From: Nocardia wallacei
GTDB taxonomy: Bacteria > Actinomycetota > Actinomycetes > Mycobacteriales > Mycobacteriaceae
DNA: 64,000 bases
Assembly: GCF_029868745.1 (NCBI RefSeq)
Contig: NZ_JARWOP010000385.1
Location: 48,553 to 112,552, forward strand
Reading direction: 5' to 3'
Of the stretch, positions 8,259 through 16,318 are shown one piece after another. A model generated the notes under the pieces. The model worked only from the letters and a program-made list of their open reading frames with translations. It was not told the origin of the DNA and ran no database searches. The first letter of the stretch is position 1. Every line of letters begins with the position of its first letter. Both the position numbers and the translations under genes were made by a program.

Positions 8259-9068
8259 CTACCAGGTACCCGTCAGGTCGTAGGTGGTCAGGATCGCCTC
8301 CAAGGGCGGATTGACAGCGGGCGGCAGTACCTCGACGCCGGGATCGGCGGCGGGAATGAGTCCCTTGGTCGCGCGGCCACTTCTGGTGCGGCGCAACCAG
8401 ATCGCCCAGCAGCTCCATTCGCTGCCGTGCCGGGAGCCGTACATGATGCCGTGCGCCAGGCTGTCGTCGTCGAGGGTAATCGGCCACAGCCGGGTGGCTA
8501 TCGCCGTGGTGAGAGCGCGGTCGCTGCCGCGCAATTCGGCGACGGTGATCTCCGTGATGCCGCGTTCGATCAGGCTCGGCGGCGGATACTTGGCGATCGC
8601 GGACAGGCTCGACGCGGCCTCGACATCGATGAACCATCCCATGGTGGGCAACGTGATTCGGTACAGCCGGTATTCGGTCAGCCACGTCAGATCGATCTCG
8701 CGCGGCGCGCGGAAACCGGCGTTCTCCCATTCCTCCCTGATCAGGGAGTCCAATTCGGCGTCGGGGCCGACATCGTCGAAGTAGGTCGACGCGGCGACGG
8801 GCAGCCGCGGCTTGAGCGGTGCGAGCAGTTCGCCGTAGGCGCCCTCCTCGGTATCGGCGGCATAGACCGTCTGCTGCCCCGCCACGTCGTACCGATTCCA
8901 GGCCGCCGGGGAACTCTCACCGGCCAGCCCGCGCAGCAGCGGATTGAGCGGGCCGTAGGACGGTTTCGCCAGCCGGTACACCTCGCGGCTGGCCGACGGG
9001 ACGAGCACCAGGCCGGTTTTCGAACAGGTCCGCCGGGCACTGGAGCGCCTGACATCCCTGATAGACAC
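8259..9068 (-). CDS. RES-domain toxin (NAD+-degrading, MbcT-like)
   Basis: This 269-residue protein shows the three positions that name the family: Arg in EVYRLAKPSYGPLNPL, Glu in YAADTEEGAYGELLAPL and Ser in YGSRHGSEWSCWAIW. The WNRYDVAGQQTVYAA segment is also typical. Characterised RES toxins such as MbcT of Mycobacterium tuberculosis destroy NAD+. The protein is longer than MbcT (about 190 residues), with extra sequence at both ends. The GTG start has a GAGGGGAA ribosome site. The gene lies 78 bp downstream of an Xre/MbcA-like antitoxin gene on the same strand, the usual antitoxin-first order. Confidence 0.85.
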   Translation of the reverse strand: MSIRDVRRSSARRTCSKTGLVLVPSASREVYRLAKPSYGPLNPLLRGLAGESSPAAWNRYDVAGQQTVYAADTEEGAYGELLAPLKPRLPVAASTYFDDVGPDAELDSLIREEWENAGFRAPREIDLTWLTEYRLYRITLPTMGWFIDVEAASSLSAIAKYPPPSLIERGITEITVAELRGSDRALTTAIATRLWPITLDDDSLAHGIMYGSRHGSEWSCWAIWLRRTRSGRATKGLIPAADPGVEVLPPAVNPPLEAILTTYDLTGTW

Positions 9069-9146
9069 GAAGAATTCCCCTCACACCGCCGGCTCGGATC
9101 CGCATGCGAGAGTAGAGCTTAGTGGAGGGGAGGACCTCGGGGCTAT

Positions 9147-9530
9147 TCAGTTGTCGCCGGAGCCATCGACGAAAGCGACTGCGGCAGCGATCACTTCGGG
9201 AAAACGACCCTCACGGATGGCCACCGCCGGCGACTCCTCGCCCAGCCGTGGATTGGCGCCGATGAACCAGGACCGGGCCACATCCTCACTCTCGGAGGTG
9301 GCGAGCAGGATCCAACAGCGGTGCGCGACCTGCAGCCGCGCCAGCGCCGCGTCACGCGGGCGGGGTCCGTCGGCATGAGCCCACTTGTGCGGCAGCTTGC
9401 GGTCGCGCACGCCGGCGACCAGCGCCACCATGGTGGGACCGAGGTGCTGCACCAACTGCCGGGCCAGCTCGGACGGCCGCAGCCGGGCCGTCTCCACGTG
9501 GCTGGTGATCGCTCCGTTGAGGACTGCCAT
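9147..9530 (-). CDS. Xre/MbcA/ParS-like antitoxin
   Basis: The 127-residue protein has a degenerate N-terminal helix-turn-helix part and a C-terminal toxin-binding domain of the DUF2384 type (ARSWFIGANPRLGEESPAVAIREGRFPEVIAAAVAFV). This domain blocks the RES active site in known pairs. It is immediately upstream of the RES gene. The start could also be a GTG at 9542, 4 residues earlier. As in known pairs, the complex would be expected to autoregulate from the 9531-9674 region; I cannot point to a clear operator there. Confidence 0.8.
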   Translation of the reverse strand: MAVLNGAITSHVETARLRPSELARQLVQHLGPTMVALVAGVRDRKLPHKWAHADGPRPRDAALARLQVAHRCWILLATSESEDVARSWFIGANPRLGEESPAVAIREGRFPEVIAAAVAFVDGSGDN

Positions 9531-9674
9531 GACTGTCACCACTTCCGCTGCACCGAAGAACGGATCCGTTGGAGCCGACCCGGTCAGCCTAACCAGAATG
9601 CCACCTCAATGCAACCACTGTGCTACCGTAACGCCCGCTGAATTCCGCACATCCCTCGTCGAACGGCTGTTTCC

Positions 9675-10220
9675 ATGTGGCGATGGCTCCGCAGCGAGCA
9701 GACACCGGCGCACTCCACCGGCCTGCACAGCCCCCAGTCACCCCCGGCGGACGCCGATCCGCTCGGCGTCAGCCTGCATTACCTGCACCTTTTCCGCGAC
9801 GAGTACGAACGATCGCGGTTCGTGGTGAAGACCCGCGCCAAGCACGTCGTGGTGTGGACGGCCGTGGCCAACGGCCTCATCGCCGTGCTCGGCACCGCCA
9901 TCGCCGTGTCCGACGCGCCGTGGCTCGGCCTGTTCAGCACCGGCCTGGCCGCCTCGATCGGCGTCATCACCGCGTGGGACGGCCTGTACCGGCATCGCGA
10001 GATGTGGGTGCAGCGCAGCGTGATCCTGGGCCAGCTGCAAACCCTGCTCCGCACCACCGAACTGCGGCAGGCGTCCGGCGAGGACCGCGACCTGCTGGCC
10101 CGCGAGACCATGCGGGAACTGAACGAGATCCTCGAGGAGGACCTCGAGGCGTGGACATCGCTGCGCCGCACGCAATCATCTGTTCGCGAACGGGGCGAGG
10201 ACCCCGGGGACGCGTCGTAA
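9675..10220 (+). CDS. SLATT-like / DUF4231-like two-helix membrane protein
   Basis: This 181-residue protein has a short N-terminal tail, an amphipathic segment (LHYLHLFRDEYERSRFVVKTRAKH) and two adjacent transmembrane helices (about residues 57-77 and 82-103). A charged helical C-terminus follows, with a heptad-like stretch (RETMRELNEILEEDLEAW). This layout matches the SLATT superfamily, whose members are proposed pore-forming effectors in nucleotide-signalling and toxin systems. It is divergent from the antitoxin gene and shares its promoter region. The assignment rests on topology and composition, not on invariant residues. Confidence 0.6.
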   Translation: MWRWLRSEQTPAHSTGLHSPQSPPADADPLGVSLHYLHLFRDEYERSRFVVKTRAKHVVVWTAVANGLIAVLGTAIAVSDAPWLGLFSTGLAASIGVITAWDGLYRHREMWVQRSVILGQLQTLLRTTELRQASGEDRDLLARETMRELNEILEEDLEAWTSLRRTQSSVRERGEDPGDAS

Positions 10221-10241
10221 CGGGCGGCGCTCGGGTCGATG

Positions 10242-11180
10242 TCAGTCGGGCGGGCCACTGCGGCCGGAACCGCCGTGACCATGCTGGGTTCGCAACGCGC
10301 GCAACCGATCGGCGATCGGCGGATGACCGCCGTACCAGCGCAACCGCACGGCGAGCAGGCCGGTCGGCGGCGAGTAGTCCCGTTGCCATCGGCGCAGGGC
10401 CACCGCGAGGTCGCGACCGTACCCGAGATCCGCGGCGAATCGGTCGGCGGCGAATTCCGCGCGGCGGGACCGCGCCGCGGCGGTGAGCGGCTCGACGGCG
10501 AACAGCGCGCACAGCGAGACGGCGACCGGCCTGCCCGTGGTATCGGCCAGGACGAAATATAGCGTCGTCAGTAATCCCAGGGCGAGCACGAATCTGATCA
10601 CGATCGCGGCGCGCCCCAGCGCACCGAACGGTCGACCCGCCGCGGCCGCAAGACGTTTCACCACAGTGCCCGGAATCGCGCTCCAGGCGGCGAGCAATCG
10701 CAGACGCTGGTCGCCGGCGACATGATGGCCGAGTTCATGGGCGAGAACGGCTTCCAGCCGGCGCGGGCGCAGCGTCACGATCGCCCAGCTGGTCACGGCG
10801 ACGATCCGGGTCGGTGCGGCGTAGGCGTTCAGCGACGCGGACTGCTGCACCCACAGCGAATACGGCCAGCCGTCCAGGCCCGGTGCGCGGGTCACGTTTT
10901 CCCAAGCGGCAGTGAGGATTTCCGACTCCCGCCCGATCGCCTTGCGGAATCCGTAGAAGGCGGCCCACGACTGCCGGTTCGGGGTGAACCACGCCGCGTC
11001 GAACAGTACGACGCCCGCGAACACCCAGATTCCGCCGAGCACGACCGCCACCCACGGCCCGGCGCACCGCTCGACGACGAACACCAGCAGCGCACTCAAC
11101 GCCACCGTCGGGACCGCGAGCACGGCGGTTACCCACCGCGACAGCGCATTTCGGAAGCGGTCATCGGATGTCGCGGACAT
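10242..11180 (-). CDS. M48 family membrane metalloprotease
   Basis: The 312-residue protein has the zinc motif HELGHH (about residues 148-153) and the third ligand in RRAEFAADRFA, as in the HtpX/Ste24 family. There are four hydrophobic segments: two near the N-terminus (about residues 14-60) and two between the catalytic motif and the third ligand. The ATG at 11180 has a strong GGGGGAGAG ribosome site, so the 39-residue in-frame extension upstream is rejected. Such proteases clear damaged membrane proteins. It converges with the SLATT-like gene (22 bp apart) and stands alone on its strand. Confidence 0.85.
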   Translation of the reverse strand: MSATSDDRFRNALSRWVTAVLAVPTVALSALLVFVVERCAGPWVAVVLGGIWVFAGVVLFDAAWFTPNRQSWAAFYGFRKAIGRESEILTAAWENVTRAPGLDGWPYSLWVQQSASLNAYAAPTRIVAVTSWAIVTLRPRRLEAVLAHELGHHVAGDQRLRLLAAWSAIPGTVVKRLAAAAGRPFGALGRAAIVIRFVLALGLLTTLYFVLADTTGRPVAVSLCALFAVEPLTAAARSRRAEFAADRFAADLGYGRDLAVALRRWQRDYSPPTGLLAVRLRWYGGHPPIADRLRALRTQHGHGGSGRSGPPD

Positions 11181-11322
11181 CTCTCCCCCTGATCCGTGCC
11201 CTCGGCCGCGCGCCCTGGTGTGAGCGGCGACCGGAACCGACGGCGCGGGGCGCCGCCGGTCGTCGGTCACGGTAACCGAACAGGACGCTGTCGCCATGGG
11301 CGATAAGCGTCGGGGCCGAGAC

Positions 11323-11847
11323 TTACGGCACGAAGACCTCGGCGGAGGCCGGGATATTCGGCTTGTCGGTCCGGAGGGTGAGCTGAACTCGGCCCGGACC
11401 GGTGTCCGCCACCAGGATGGCCGCGGTCAGGCGCTGCCCGGCCGGGACGAAACGGCTCACGCTGCCCGCCGCACCGGAGTCGAGATTGCGCCAGTCGAGA
11501 ATCGCCGTCACGTCGCAGGCCAGCAACTGCGGACCCCATTCCCCCACCGGCGAGAAGCCCTGGGTAATACGCAGTACCACCGAATGCTCGGCGCCCGGCG
11601 CCTCGGAATACTGGTAGAGCGGGCCGTCGAAGGCGGTGCCGCCGGCGTTCATCAGACCCGCGCACACGCCGTTTCCGAGGGTGAACACCGGGCTGAGCTG
11701 GAAGTCGGTTTTCGCGCAGGTACGCGGCCCGACATTCGACCATCCGAGCTGACACGGCTCGCCGCCATCGGCCATGGCGGGCGCGGCGACGGCGACTCCC
11801 GCACCGAGAAATGCGGCGACCGCGGCGGCCGAAACCATACGTTTCAT
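11323..11847 (-). CDS. secreted protein of unknown function
   Basis: This 174-residue protein has a clear Sec signal peptide (MKRMVSAAAVAAFLGAGVAV, cleavage after about residue 27 at AMA-D). The mature domain has four Cys, at CQLGW, TCAKT, VCAGL and ACDVT, which could form two disulfides. A GGGAG ribosome site lies upstream. I recognise no family. It is divergent from the VWA-domain gene, with about 170 bp between starts. Confidence 0.7.
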   Translation of the reverse strand: MKRMVSAAAVAAFLGAGVAVAAPAMADGGEPCQLGWSNVGPRTCAKTDFQLSPVFTLGNGVCAGLMNAGGTAFDGPLYQYSEAPGAEHSVVLRITQGFSPVGEWGPQLLACDVTAILDWRNLDSGAAGSVSRFVPAGQRLTAAILVADTGPGRVQLTLRTDKPNIPASAEVFVP

Positions 11848-12016
11848 CGTCGAAACTCCCTAGTCTGGAAAAACTCCCGTTCGGAAAGTATTGCGATCCT
11901 AGCCATATCGACGGGTTGCGCGTGGTTGTCTCGCCGGCGAATGCAGTAGAGTCCGGCAACGCCGTTTCGCGACATACGCGACAAACACGGCAGCAGTGGA
12001 ACGGAGTTCGGTCATC

Positions 12017-13882
12017 GTGTCGCGAGTGGCGAAAATCGTCGGACTAACCACCGCGGGGCTGATCGGCCTACTTCCCGCGGCCGCACCGGCGACGGCACAG
12101 CAACCCGACTACGCGCCGACCATGCTGGTGCTCGACGCGTCCGGATCGATGCTGGCCGCAGACCCCGGCGGCGGCACGAAGATGGATGCCGCCAAGGACG
12201 CGGTGCGCGGCTTCGTCACCGCGGCGCCCGCGGCGTCGAAGGTCGGGCTGTCGGTGTACGGCACGGCGACCGGTTCCTCGGCGGCCGAGCAGGCCGCGGG
12301 CTGCCGCGATGTGCGGGTGCTGCGCGCGCCGGAGACCATCGACAAACCGGCGCTGATCGAGGCGGTCGATCGGATCGTCCCGAGCGGGTACACCCCCATC
12401 GGCGCCTCGCTCCGCGCGGCCGCGCAGGCCTTGCCCGCCTCGGGACCGCGGTCGATCGTGCTGGTCTCCGACGGCATCGACACCTGCGCGCCGCCGGATC
12501 CGTGCGAGGTCGCCCGCGAGCTGAGCCGCCAGGGCACGCGAATCGTCGTGCACGCCATCGGTTTCGGTGTCGACGAGGCCGCGCGGGCGCAGCTCGCCTG
12601 TATTGCGCAGACCACCGGCGGCACCTACACCGACGCGGCCGACGGCAAGATCCTCGAACAGGTGCTGCCTCGCGTCAGCGCCGCGGCCCTGCGCAACTAC
12701 GCACCGGCGGGCGCGCGCATCACGGGCACGCCCACCTATCGCAACGCACCGGCGGCCGTGCCCGGGCAGTATCTCGACACCATCGGCCGGAAGACGCCGC
12801 GCTACTACGCGGTCGACGTGCCGCAGGGCGCCACCGCCTATTTCAGCGGCACCGTGTCGTTCCCGCGCGGGGGCGAGGGGGCGTTGTCCAACAACCGGCT
12901 CGATCTGCGCGTCTACGGCGCCGAAGGGCAGGACTGCCACGTCTACGAGAACGAGTTGGCCACCCGCTCCTCCGACGGCGTGACGCTGACCGTGGCCGAG
13001 GTGTGGAAAGGCGCGACCGACACCGCGGCGGCGGGCGGCAAGCGCAATTGCACGGGCGGCGGCCGCTACTACTTCAGCCTGGAATGGGCGCACGTCGCGG
13101 ACAACGCGCCCGAAACGCTGCCACTGGAGATGAATGTCGGTGTGGAGCCGCCGGTTTCGGACGCCGGGCCCGCGGCCGCGGCGACGGAGACCGAATTCCA
13201 CGACCCGGGCGGGGCGGCCGTCCCGGTGACGGGTGGCGGCTCGTTCAACGTGGCGGCCCCGCTGGCGGGTTCCGGCAGCTATTCCGATACCTTGCAGCGC
13301 GGCGAATTCGTTTTCTACCGCGTGAAATTGGAGTGGGGTCAAGGCCTGGCCTACCGCGTGCGCTACGCCGCCACGCAGGGGCACGGCGTCGAATACATCT
13401 CGAATATCAATACCACCCTGTATGCCCCGTACCGCAAGGAAATCGCCTCGGACACCACCTCCTACGGCGGCGCGGAGAATGTCCTGCCGACCGGTAGACC
13501 GGCGCTCGCGACGGCGCCGGTGCGCTATGCCAATCGCACGGCGAACGACAACAAGCTCCGGGATCAGGCCCTCGCCGGCTGGTATTACATCGCGGTCGCC
13601 GTGGGCCCGCCGATCCACGACGAGGGCAAGGCCGGTCCGGTCCCGATCCGGCTGGAGCTGAACGTCACCGGCGAGCGGGAGCCGGGACCGTCCTACGGCG
13701 GCGCCGCGCAGCAGGAGACCTTCGGCTCCGAGGACCGCGCGCCCGGCGACAGCGCCGCGCCGCTCACGGCATCCGACGACGCAATGCCGCTGGTGTGGAT
13801 CCTGGCCGCGGCGCTCGGCGGCGTCGTCGTCGCGGGCGTGCTCGTCGCGGTGCTGCTGCGGAGGCGCACCCGCCGGTCCTGA
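12017..13882 (+). CDS. secreted, membrane-anchored VWA-domain protein
   Basis: The protein has about 621 residues. It has a signal peptide, a von Willebrand factor A domain (about residues 30-220) with a complete MIDAS (DASGSM at about residue 40, then the Thr of GYTPIG and the Asp of SDGIDTC), a beta-rich central region of about 330 residues with several Cys, and a C-terminal transmembrane helix (WILAAALGGVVVAGVLVAVLL) followed by RRRTRRS. It should be anchored in the plasma membrane and face the cell wall, binding a protein partner through a metal ion. I prefer the GTG at 12017, which has AACGGAG upstream, over the GTG at 11996. No partner gene is obvious nearby. Confidence 0.85.
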   Translation: MSRVAKIVGLTTAGLIGLLPAAAPATAQQPDYAPTMLVLDASGSMLAADPGGGTKMDAAKDAVRGFVTAAPAASKVGLSVYGTATGSSAAEQAAGCRDVRVLRAPETIDKPALIEAVDRIVPSGYTPIGASLRAAAQALPASGPRSIVLVSDGIDTCAPPDPCEVARELSRQGTRIVVHAIGFGVDEAARAQLACIAQTTGGTYTDAADGKILEQVLPRVSAAALRNYAPAGARITGTPTYRNAPAAVPGQYLDTIGRKTPRYYAVDVPQGATAYFSGTVSFPRGGEGALSNNRLDLRVYGAEGQDCHVYENELATRSSDGVTLTVAEVWKGATDTAAAGGKRNCTGGGRYYFSLEWAHVADNAPETLPLEMNVGVEPPVSDAGPAAAATETEFHDPGGAAVPVTGGGSFNVAAPLAGSGSYSDTLQRGEFVFYRVKLEWGQGLAYRVRYAATQGHGVEYISNINTTLYAPYRKEIASDTTSYGGAENVLPTGRPALATAPVRYANRTANDNKLRDQALAGWYYIAVAVGPPIHDEGKAGPVPIRLELNVTGEREPGPSYGGAAQQETFGSEDRAPGDSAAPLTASDDAMPLVWILAAALGGVVVAGVLVAVLLRRRTRRS

Positions 13883-13896
13883 GCGCAGCCCGCCGA

Positions 13897-16278
13897 TCAG
13901 GGGTTGTGCCAGTGCGGAATTCGGCCCTCGCGCAGCGCCGCGAGTCCTTCGACCGGGTCGCGGTGGGCGATGAGCTTGTCCAGCAGCGGGGCGGGCTCCC
14001 CGATGGCGGCGAGCGGGTCGGCGGTCCGGTCGGCGTGCGCCATGAACGCCAGCGCGGCGCGGATGGCGACCGGTGAGCGGGCGGCGATATCGGCGGCGAG
14101 CTGGCGGGCCACGGTCCGGGCCTTGCCGGTCGGGGCCGTGCGCGCCACCAGTCCGGCGGCGACGGCCTCGGCCGCGTCGATGCGGCGGCCGGTGACGATC
14201 ATGTCGTGCGCCAGCGCCCGGCCGACGATCCGGGGCAGACGCACCAGCACGCCGGGTCCCGGCGCCTGCCCGATCCCGGTGTCGGGCAACGCGAACGAGG
14301 CCGACTCGTCGGCGACGACGAGGTGACAGGCGAGCACGAGTTCCAGCCCGCCGCTGTCCGCGCGGCCGTTCACCGCCGCGATCACCGGCTTCGCCGACTC
14401 CCGCGCCGACAGTCCGCCGAACCCGCTGCGCGGCTGCGCCAGCAGTTGCAGCGGCGACATGAGGTCGCTCAGATCGGTTCCGGTGCAGAAGGTTTCGTCA
14501 CCCGCGCCGCTGAGAACCGCGACCCACAGCTCGTCGTCGTGCTGGAACGCGGTGAAGATCTCGTCGAGTTCGCGCTGCGCCTGGGCGTTCAGCGCGTTAC
14601 CCGCCTCGGGACGGTCGATCATCACCTCGAGCACATGCTCCGATCGCGTGACGACGACGTGCGTGTAGGACTCCCGCAGCACCGGCACCCGCGGCCCCAG
14701 GTGTGCGTCGAGCAGTTCGCGGGTGGACGCGACCCGGTTGCCGTCGGGGGTCGATCGGACGAAAACGTGTCTCCCGATCGGCTCGGTATCTCCGGCCAGC
14801 GCGTCGACCAGCTCCGTATCCTGTTCGAGCACATTGGCGATGAACCGGCTGCCGTCGTCGAGCCTGCCCACCACGATGGCGACGGCCGAACCCTCGCGTT
14901 CGAACCGCACGGCGCAGCTCTCCACGGTCGCCCGGCCGTCGGCGTGGTACACCGATCGCACACCCGGCACCGCGTCCAGTTCGGCCCGCGCCGCGGCGAT
15001 ACGCGCGGGACGCCAGGCGCTCGGTGTCGTCGTGTAGACGCCCACCGAATGCTTGCTGAGCACTCCCCCGTTGGCGGCCACCATCCCGTAGCTGCCGGGC
15101 CGATCGCGCACGCGCGCAACGATTTCCGCGATGGCATGGGTGGTGTAGTTGTTGCCGGGACCACCGAAGTACGGCAGGCCGCCGGTGACCGTGAGACCAC
15201 GCGGATCGTCGGGCGCCAGGCCCAGACCGTCGCAGAGATTGAACACCGCGATCGGGAAGCAGCTGTACAGATCCAGCGCCGACACCTGGTCGAGTTCGAC
15301 CCCGGCCAACTCCAGCGCGCAGCGGACGGCGGCGACGGCCGCGGGGCTGCTGCTCAGATCCGGCCGCGCGAGCAACGGCCGCTCGGTCAGGTCGGCGTGC
15401 CCCGGCATGAACACCATGCGCGACTGGGGAATACCGAGCCGCCGCGCCGCCGCCAGCGACACGATCAGGACCGCCGCGGCCTGATTCACCTGTTCGCGAG
15501 CGACCAGCAGCCGGGTGTAGGCGTCGGTGATGCGGCGATTGCGGTCGTCCACCGCGATCAGCTCCGCGGTGTCGCGCGCGCTGGGCGCCGCCGCGTGCGG
15601 GTTACCGGCGGCGACCGCGCTGAACCGGCTGAACAGCTCGCCCATGGCCCGCGCGTACTCCCGCGGCAAGAGGCCCGAGCGCGCCCGGCGGGCATTCTCC
15701 AGCACCGTGTACGACACCGCCGGCTCCACCATCCGATGCAGCACGCCCTGCGAGGGCGTCATCCCCTCGATGCCGTAACCGCGATCCTCCAGCGAACCGT
15801 CCACTCGCTCGGCGAAATCGGGGCGCTCCGCGCGCGGCCGGGTCGCGAGGTCGCGGACCGTGGAGATCGCCTCGGCGCCGAAGACCACCGCGACCTCCGA
15901 GTTGCCCGCGGCTATCTCGCCGCACAACTCGGTGACCACTTGCTGCGGCGTCTGCCCGCCGGTCGGTGCGAGGATCGCCCGGCGCGGCCGGGCGCCGATC
16001 CGACCTGCCACGGCGCGCGGCACATTGTCCGGCGCGCCCAGAGCGGCGCGGGCGAACGCGCTCGAATCGTCGAACGCGCGGATCGCGGCGACCGTATCCA
16101 GTTCCGCGACAATCCTTTCGGCCTCGCCTTCGGAATCGGCCACGGCGGCGCGCACCGCCGCGGCCGCCAGCTCGGCGGCGGACAAGCCGCGATAACCCGG
16201 CTCACCGATGCGCTCGGAGATCTGGCCGACGCCGACGATCACCGGTGTGTGCGGCGGCAAGCCCGCGTCCGACCCCAT
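13897..16278 (-). CDS. thiolase-like protein fused to an enoyl-CoA hydratase/isomerase (crotonase)
   Basis: The 793-residue protein joins two CoA-binding folds. Residues about 10-390 resemble the SCP2-type/TLP1 thiolase-like proteins of mycobacteria (NGGVLSKHSVGVY near the end), and about 390-525 look like their extra C-terminal OB-type domain. Residues about 540-793 are a crotonase with both oxyanion-hole segments (TFCTGTDL, GRADSGGLELVLAC). The region where a thiolase nucleophile Cys would lie reads TGGQTPQQV, without Cys. In the crotonase the second acid is Asp (LPDTG) where hydratases have Glu. ATG 16278 has a GAGGTG ribosome site, better than the GTG at 16299. It follows DUF3556 by 40 bp. 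Confidence 0.85.
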   Translation of the reverse strand: MGSDAGLPPHTPVIVGVGQISERIGEPGYRGLSAAELAAAAVRAAVADSEGEAERIVAELDTVAAIRAFDDSSAFARAALGAPDNVPRAVAGRIGARPRRAILAPTGGQTPQQVVTELCGEIAAGNSEVAVVFGAEAISTVRDLATRPRAERPDFAERVDGSLEDRGYGIEGMTPSQGVLHRMVEPAVSYTVLENARRARSGLLPREYARAMGELFSRFSAVAAGNPHAAAPSARDTAELIAVDDRNRRITDAYTRLLVAREQVNQAAAVLIVSLAAARRLGIPQSRMVFMPGHADLTERPLLARPDLSSSPAAVAAVRCALELAGVELDQVSALDLYSCFPIAVFNLCDGLGLAPDDPRGLTVTGGLPYFGGPGNNYTTHAIAEIVARVRDRPGSYGMVAANGGVLSKHSVGVYTTTPSAWRPARIAAARAELDAVPGVRSVYHADGRATVESCAVRFEREGSAVAIVVGRLDDGSRFIANVLEQDTELVDALAGDTEPIGRHVFVRSTPDGNRVASTRELLDAHLGPRVPVLRESYTHVVVTRSEHVLEVMIDRPEAGNALNAQAQRELDEIFTAFQHDDELWVAVLSGAGDETFCTGTDLSDLMSPLQLLAQPRSGFGGLSARESAKPVIAAVNGRADSGGLELVLACHLVVADESASFALPDTGIGQAPGPGVLVRLPRIVGRALAHDMIVTGRRIDAAEAVAAGLVARTAPTGKARTVARQLAADIAARSPVAIRAALAFMAHADRTADPLAAIGEPAPLLDKLIAHRDPVEGLAALREGRIPHWHNP

Positions 16279-16318
16279 GGAAGACACCTCACTGGACACT
16301 CGTCCGAACCTAACAGGA

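Noticed and set aside
9580..9600. AGCCTAACC half-match to an iron box between the antitoxin and SLATT-like genes
   Set aside because: Single half-site only, with no iron-related gene nearby.
12068..13618. Long minus-strand open frames antisense to the VWA gene, and similar ones antisense to the NRPS
   Set aside because: They are typical high-GC antisense shadows: Arg/Ala/Gly-rich, no ribosome sites, overlapping well-supported genes.
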